The notes under the pieces: generated by a model
Databases searched by the model: none
The model's input: the letters and a program-made list of their open reading frames with translations, nothing else
What the model was told of the DNA's origin: nothing
Shown here: positions 53,197-56,252 of the stretch, in pieces
Numbering within the stretch: the stretch's first letter is position 1
Layout: each line of letters starts with the position of its first letter
Assembly: GCA_947625575.1 (NCBI GenBank)
Contig: CANQOV010000004.1
Location: 1-56,252, forward strand
Direction: 5' to 3'
Length of the DNA stretch: 56,252 bases
Source: an uncultured Bacilli bacterium
GTDB lineage: Bacteria; Bacillota_I; Bacilli_A; RF39; UBA660
Program-made: the position numbers and the translations under genes

Positions 53197-53883
53197 TTAC
53201 TCAACAGTTCCAATAGGTTTAACTGTTGAATCAACATTAACTTTTAATTTATATGTATATTTTTTTGAAGCATCAACTTGTCCCTCTGGAACAGCTACAC
53301 CTTCACTATCAGGCAAAGTGAATTTTACATCTTTATCAATCCACATCCTTAAGCGATATGTAGTTGTTGTTGCTTCTCCCAAAGCTGTACTCGTATGATT
53401 GTCTGTTTTACTATAAATTACATAACAATCAGTTCTGTCTTGAACTTGAGATTTTGTAAGTGTATCAAGTACCACAGCATCTTTTGCCATAGTTTCACTA
53501 GACTCTTCACCACTTGTGTATGTAGTTAAATAAACTTTAATTTGACTATCTGTCAAAGCATTTTCTACACCATCATTGCTAGGTTGTAAATTTATCTCGT
53601 ATGGTACATCTACCCCATTTGCTGTTGTTGAAACAGTAAACTCAAAATAATCTTCACTAGCTTTTGCAAGAGTTTCATCTGTAACAGGCAATGCATTTTC
53701 TGTACTAATAATATGACTAGTTTCAACATAACTAACAGTTATTGTACCAGTTTTAATTGTGTTTTCATCGGACTCCCTAGTAATTGAAAAAACTGCAAAA
53801 GATACACCAACAACTGAAACAATTAAAATTGCTACACCCAAAACCGCTAACAAAATCTTTCCAGTATCACTTTTTCTTTCCAT
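53197..53883 (-). CDS. TasA/camelysin-like fibre protein, type A, module 1
   Basis: Exported protein of 228 residues. Signal segment ILLAVLGVAILIVSVVGVSFAVF is followed by SITRESDENTIKTGTITVSY, the TasA/camelysin-type mature start. The remaining 185 residues form a Thr/Val/Asp-rich beta domain. Nearly identical in layout to the gene at 54793-55485, with scattered substitutions, mostly in surface-type loops. First gene after promoter P3, with GTGAGG before the ATG. Confidence 0.7.
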   Translation of the reverse strand: MERKSDTGKILLAVLGVAILIVSVVGVSFAVFSITRESDENTIKTGTITVSYVETSHIISTENALPVTDETLAKASEDYFEFTVSTTANGVDVPYEINLQPSNDGVENALTDSQIKVYLTTYTSGEESSETMAKDAVVLDTLTKSQVQDRTDCYVIYSKTDNHTSTALGEATTTTYRLRMWIDKDVKFTLPDSEGVAVPEGQVDASKKYTYKLKVNVDSTVKPIGTVE

Positions 53884-53935
53884 ATCATATCCTCACTTTC
53901 TTATCATATTGTAAGCTATTATTCTCACAATTATA

Positions 53936-53965
53936 ATTATAACCCCCCCCCCAGACCTCTGTCAA
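53936..53965 (-). promoter_or_regulatory. phase-variable promoter P3 (G10 in spacer, 18 bp)
   Basis: TTGACA (53960-53965) and TATAAT (53936-53941) with an 18-bp spacer containing ten G (53943-53952 as C on plus). One base above optimum. Drives module 1, leader about 45 nt. Confidence 0.85.
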
Positions 53966-53997
53966 TAATTATTCAAAAGCAAACAAGTTTGTAAAAC

Positions 53998-54025
53998 AAA
54001 AAAAGCAAATAATTTTGCTTTTTTA
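53998..54025 (-). terminator. terminator of TasA-like module 2
   Basis: AAAGCAAA / TTTGCTTT stem, T run; copy of the hairpin at 52400-52428. Confidence 0.85.
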
Positions 54026-54772
54026 CTCTGTAGCTTGTTCTGCAACTAACTTAATTTTAAATGTAAATGTCTCAGATTCAGTATGACTTTCATGCGTTAC
54101 ATCGCCTTGTTGTGGTTTATCTGATTCATTAGTTGTACCAGTTTCAGGATCAACTGGCAATTTATAATCATCAGAAACCCATGCTTTAACAATATAATTT
54201 TTCTTTTGTAAAGTAGACCCTTCACCACTACCCTCAAAAGAATCATTTGTTAATACATAACTGTCCATACAACCCTTAACACCTGCATTACTTTCATATT
54301 CTTTAATTGTACGAGGAGTAGCTGTAACTAGCACAGGTTGATTATCTTTATACTCATACAAAGCAACTTTAATATACTGTGCAGTTAAAGTTTTTCCAGC
54401 AACAAAACCCGAATCAATTCCTAAATCATAAACTATTTTAATCTTTCCAGAAAGTTCAGCAGAAACCGTAAATCCTAAAATGTTATCTGTGTTTGTTTGA
54501 GCTAATCCTGCATCATTAGTCATTGGATATTGATTTGTAAGATTAATTGTGCCAGAAGCATCATTTCCTTCCTGCCCATCAAAATTCAAATCACTATTAT
54601 CAAAATTTATCTTAACAATACCAGTAGTTATTACATTTTCTTTAGAGCCATTTGCACTAAAAGTATACATCGCATATGATACTCCAACTACTGCAATTAT
54701 TAGGACTAAAACACCAAGAATTGATAATATCAAAGCTTTCTTATTAGATTTTTCTTTTTCTTCCACAATCAT
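54023..54772 (-). CDS. TasA/camelysin-like fibre protein, type B, module 2
   Basis: This 249-residue paralogue of the protein at 52428-53168. The first 70 residues are almost identical (signal segment and ENVITTGIVKINFDNSDLNFDG) while the middle and the linker differ by many substitutions. This gradient suggests either conversion of the front part or selection on the exposed part. The gap to the upstream type A gene is 20 bases, so it is cotranscribed from P4. Confidence 0.7.
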   Translation of the reverse strand: MIVEEKEKSNKKALILSILGVLVLIIAVVGVSYAMYTFSANGSKENVITTGIVKINFDNSDLNFDGQEGNDASGTINLTNQYPMTNDAGLAQTNTDNILGFTVSAELSGKIKIVYDLGIDSGFVAGKTLTAQYIKVALYEYKDNQPVLVTATPRTIKEYESNAGVKGCMDSYVLTNDSFEGSGEGSTLQKKNYIVKAWVSDDYKLPVDPETGTTNESDKPQQGDVTHESHTESETFTFKIKLVAEQATE

Positions 54773-54792
54773 ATTTATTTCCTTTCTATAAA

Positions 54793-55485
54793 TTATTCTC
54801 CTTTAGTTCCAATAGGTTTAACTGTTGAATCAACATTAACTTTTAATTTATAAGTATGTTCTTTTGAAGCATCAACTTGATCTTCTGGAACAGTTTCTTG
54901 TTCACTATCAGGTAAAGTGAATTTTACATCTTTATCAATCCACATCCTTAAATGATATGTAGTTGTTGTCGTATGATTATCATCATCACTCACAGGATGT
55001 TCATCAGTTGTGCTATAAATCACATAACAATCATTTCTGCCTTCTACTTGAGATTTTGTAAGTAAATTAAGTAAAACCGCCTCTTTTGCTACAGTCTCAG
55101 TAGGCTCTTCGCCACTTTTATATGTAGTTAAATAAACCTTAATTTGGCCATCTTTTAATGCATCATCGTCTTCAGCATTATCTGGTTTTAAATTTATTTC
55201 GTATGGTACATCTACTCCATTTGCAGTTGTTGAAACAGTAAATTCAAAATAATCGTTACTAGTTTGTGCAGCATCTTCATCTGTAACTGGCAATGCATCT
55301 TTTGTATTAATTACATGACTAGTTTCAACATAACTAACAGTTATTGTACCAGTCTTAATTGTATTCACATCAGATTCTCTAGTAATTGAAAAAATTGAAA
55401 AAGATACACCAACAACTGAAACAATTAAAATTGCTACACCCAAAACCGCTAACAAAATCTTCCCAGTATCACTTTTTCTTTCCAT
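54793..55485 (-). CDS. TasA/camelysin-like fibre protein, type A, module 2
   Basis: This 230-residue paralogue of the protein at 53197-53883, with the same signal segment and SITRESDVNTIKTGTITVSY opening. Substitutions and a short acidic His/Asp insertion (HPVSDDDNHTTT) cluster around residues 155-175. First gene after promoter P4. Together with its downstream partner it repeats module 1 in the same order. Confidence 0.7.
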   Translation of the reverse strand: MERKSDTGKILLAVLGVAILIVSVVGVSFSIFSITRESDVNTIKTGTITVSYVETSHVINTKDALPVTDEDAAQTSNDYFEFTVSTTANGVDVPYEINLKPDNAEDDDALKDGQIKVYLTTYKSGEEPTETVAKEAVLLNLLTKSQVEGRNDCYVIYSTTDEHPVSDDDNHTTTTTYHLRMWIDKDVKFTLPDSEQETVPEDQVDASKEHTYKLKVNVDSTVKPIGTKGE

Positions 55486-55537
55486 ATCTTATCCTCACCT
55501 TCTTATCATATTGTAAGCTATTATTCTCACAATTATA

Positions 55538-55565
55538 ATTATAACCCCCCCCCGACCTCTGTCAA
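55538..55565 (-). promoter_or_regulatory. phase-variable promoter P4 (G9 in spacer, 16 bp)
   Basis: TTGACA (55560-55565) and TATAAT (55538-55543) with a 16-bp spacer containing nine G (55545-55553 as C on plus). One base below optimum. Drives module 2. Confidence 0.85.
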
Positions 55566-55648
55566 CAAAAGAAAAAACGTAACAAAAAAAAACAAATGTG
55601 TTTACTCTCTATTTATAGAATAAACACATTTTTATTTGGTTTAAAATA

Positions 55649-56252
55649 TTATTTTATGGATTTTATTTCTTCAATACTTAATGATGTAATTTCACTTACC
55701 TTTTCTATATCCATACCTTCTTTTAAAAGATTTTTAGCTATTTCTAGTTTTTCTTGCTCTTTTCCCTTTGTAATACCTTGAGAAAGCCCTTGATTATATC
55801 CACTATCATGACCAGATTTATAGCCATTATCATGCCCCTCTTTATAACTTCTTTTTTCTATCTCATCTATCATTGCTAGTCTTAACTTTTCTTGATCAAC
55901 CTCATAATCATATAAACCTAGTACTTCATCATCTGTACTTGCTTTTTCCATATCGTTCCTGAATCTCCTTAATATAGCTTCTTTGTCTGTGAGTTCTTTT
56001 ATTTCTTCTTCTTTTAAGATACCCACCAACAAAAGCTTCTCATAACTTTTTAGTTCAGTTTTATTATACAATTTTTCTTTTATTAAGGGAATACTTATTA
56101 TGTATATTTTTATTTTATCTGTCAATATTGTTCCATCACTTTTATCTACTAATTGGAAATCTCTTATTGACTTTGTATTACCTTCAAAATTATAATTTAT
56201 TATGTTTATTAAGGTTGTACTTTTAAAGTCATATTTCTCATTTGTTTTTATG
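55649..56252 (-). CDS. Rpn/PD-(D/E)XK nuclease family protein (5' end beyond the window)
   Basis: Partial gene; the frame is open to the window edge (about 200 residues seen). It reads INIINYNFEGNTKSIRDFQLVD near the edge, then KIKIYIISIPLIKEKL and a charged C-terminal half with RSYKEGHDNGYKSGHDSGYNQG repeats, the usual tail of recombination-promoting nuclease (Rpn) / transposase-like PD-(D/E)XK_2 proteins. The nuclease active site itself should lie beyond the edge. A TTG at 56125 is in frame but is not the start. These genes are often multicopy and mobile. Confidence 0.75.
   Translation of the reverse strand, partial: IKTNEKYDFKSTTLINIINYNFEGNTKSIRDFQLVDKSDGTILTDKIKIYIISIPLIKEKLYNKTELKSYEKLLLVGILKEEEIKELTDKEAILRRFRNDMEKASTDDEVLGLYDYEVDQEKLRLAMIDEIEKRSYKEGHDNGYKSGHDSGYNQGLSQGITKGKEQEKLEIAKNLLKEGMDIEKVSEITSLSIEEIKSIK

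Larger units (their letters stand above)
52400..55565 (-). repeat. tandem duplication of the TasA-like module with its promoter and terminator
   Basis: Two units of about 1.6 kb (52400-53965 and 53998-55565) each hold promoter with G tract, type A gene, type B gene and hairpin terminator in the same order. Promoter flanks, including TTATAATTGTGAGAATAATAGC, are conserved between units. Confidence 0.85.

Noticed and set aside
53930-53935. Second TATAAT in promoter P3
   Set aside because: It would give a 24-bp spacer, too long for sigma-A; the inner TATAAT gives 18 bp.

Overview
The window is AT-rich DNA from a spore-forming, low-GC member of the Bacilli/Mollicutes-like Firmicutes, most likely an uncultured gut lineage of RF39/RFN20 type (inference). 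It carries SpoVS, YlbD/YlbE, YunB, a SpoIIID-like regulator, SspI, a SleB-like hydrolase and an uninterrupted pro-sigma-K gene. A bile salt hydrolase points to an intestinal habitat. UGG codes for Trp and UGA stops, so the standard bacterial code applies.

Layout. 1-9.7 kb: spore-associated genes, pyrH, rubrerythrin, a lepA / SpoIIID-like / hemW operon, a SleB-like protein and tRNA-Lys(CUU). 9.8-24.1 kb: small envelope or unknown proteins, a YhhQ-type transporter, a broken nucleotidyltransferase, maf, DUF192, ddl, DUF2207, lemA, sspI, smr, an unusually long sigma factor and bile salt hydrolase. 24.1-27.4 kb: an accessory island beside the 3' end of ppdK. It holds a complete type III (CptIN-like) RNA-protein toxin-antitoxin, a second toxin-less copy of the antitoxin array in front of the bile salt hydrolase gene, an intact and a decayed DUF4143 ATPase, and two diverged copies of an approximately 288-bp unit with a predicted structured small RNA. 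27.4-30.6 kb: ppdK and an XRE regulator. 30.6-43.0 kb: a type IV-secretion-like envelope machine (split VirB4, PrgI-like, VirB2/Mbov_0395-like pilin, three giant VirB6-like paralogues) with no relaxase or coupling protein in view. 43.1-51.6 kb: dnaE, queH, murF, murE, a Xer recombinase and sigK. 52.4-55.5 kb: two tandem copies of a bicistronic TasA/camelysin-like fibre module. The window ends inside an Rpn-family nuclease gene.

The most striking signal is a family of four homologous promoters whose -35/-10 spacer contains a run of 9 or 10 G. They drive two of the three VirB6-like paralogues and both TasA-like modules. Their predicted spacers are 17, 15, 18 and 16 bp, which is four different states. 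Slippage in these tracts should switch each unit independently. The VirB4/pilin operon and the third VirB6 paralogue have ordinary 17-bp promoters. The arrangement suggests a constant secretion or surface core with phase-variable channel and fibre parts.
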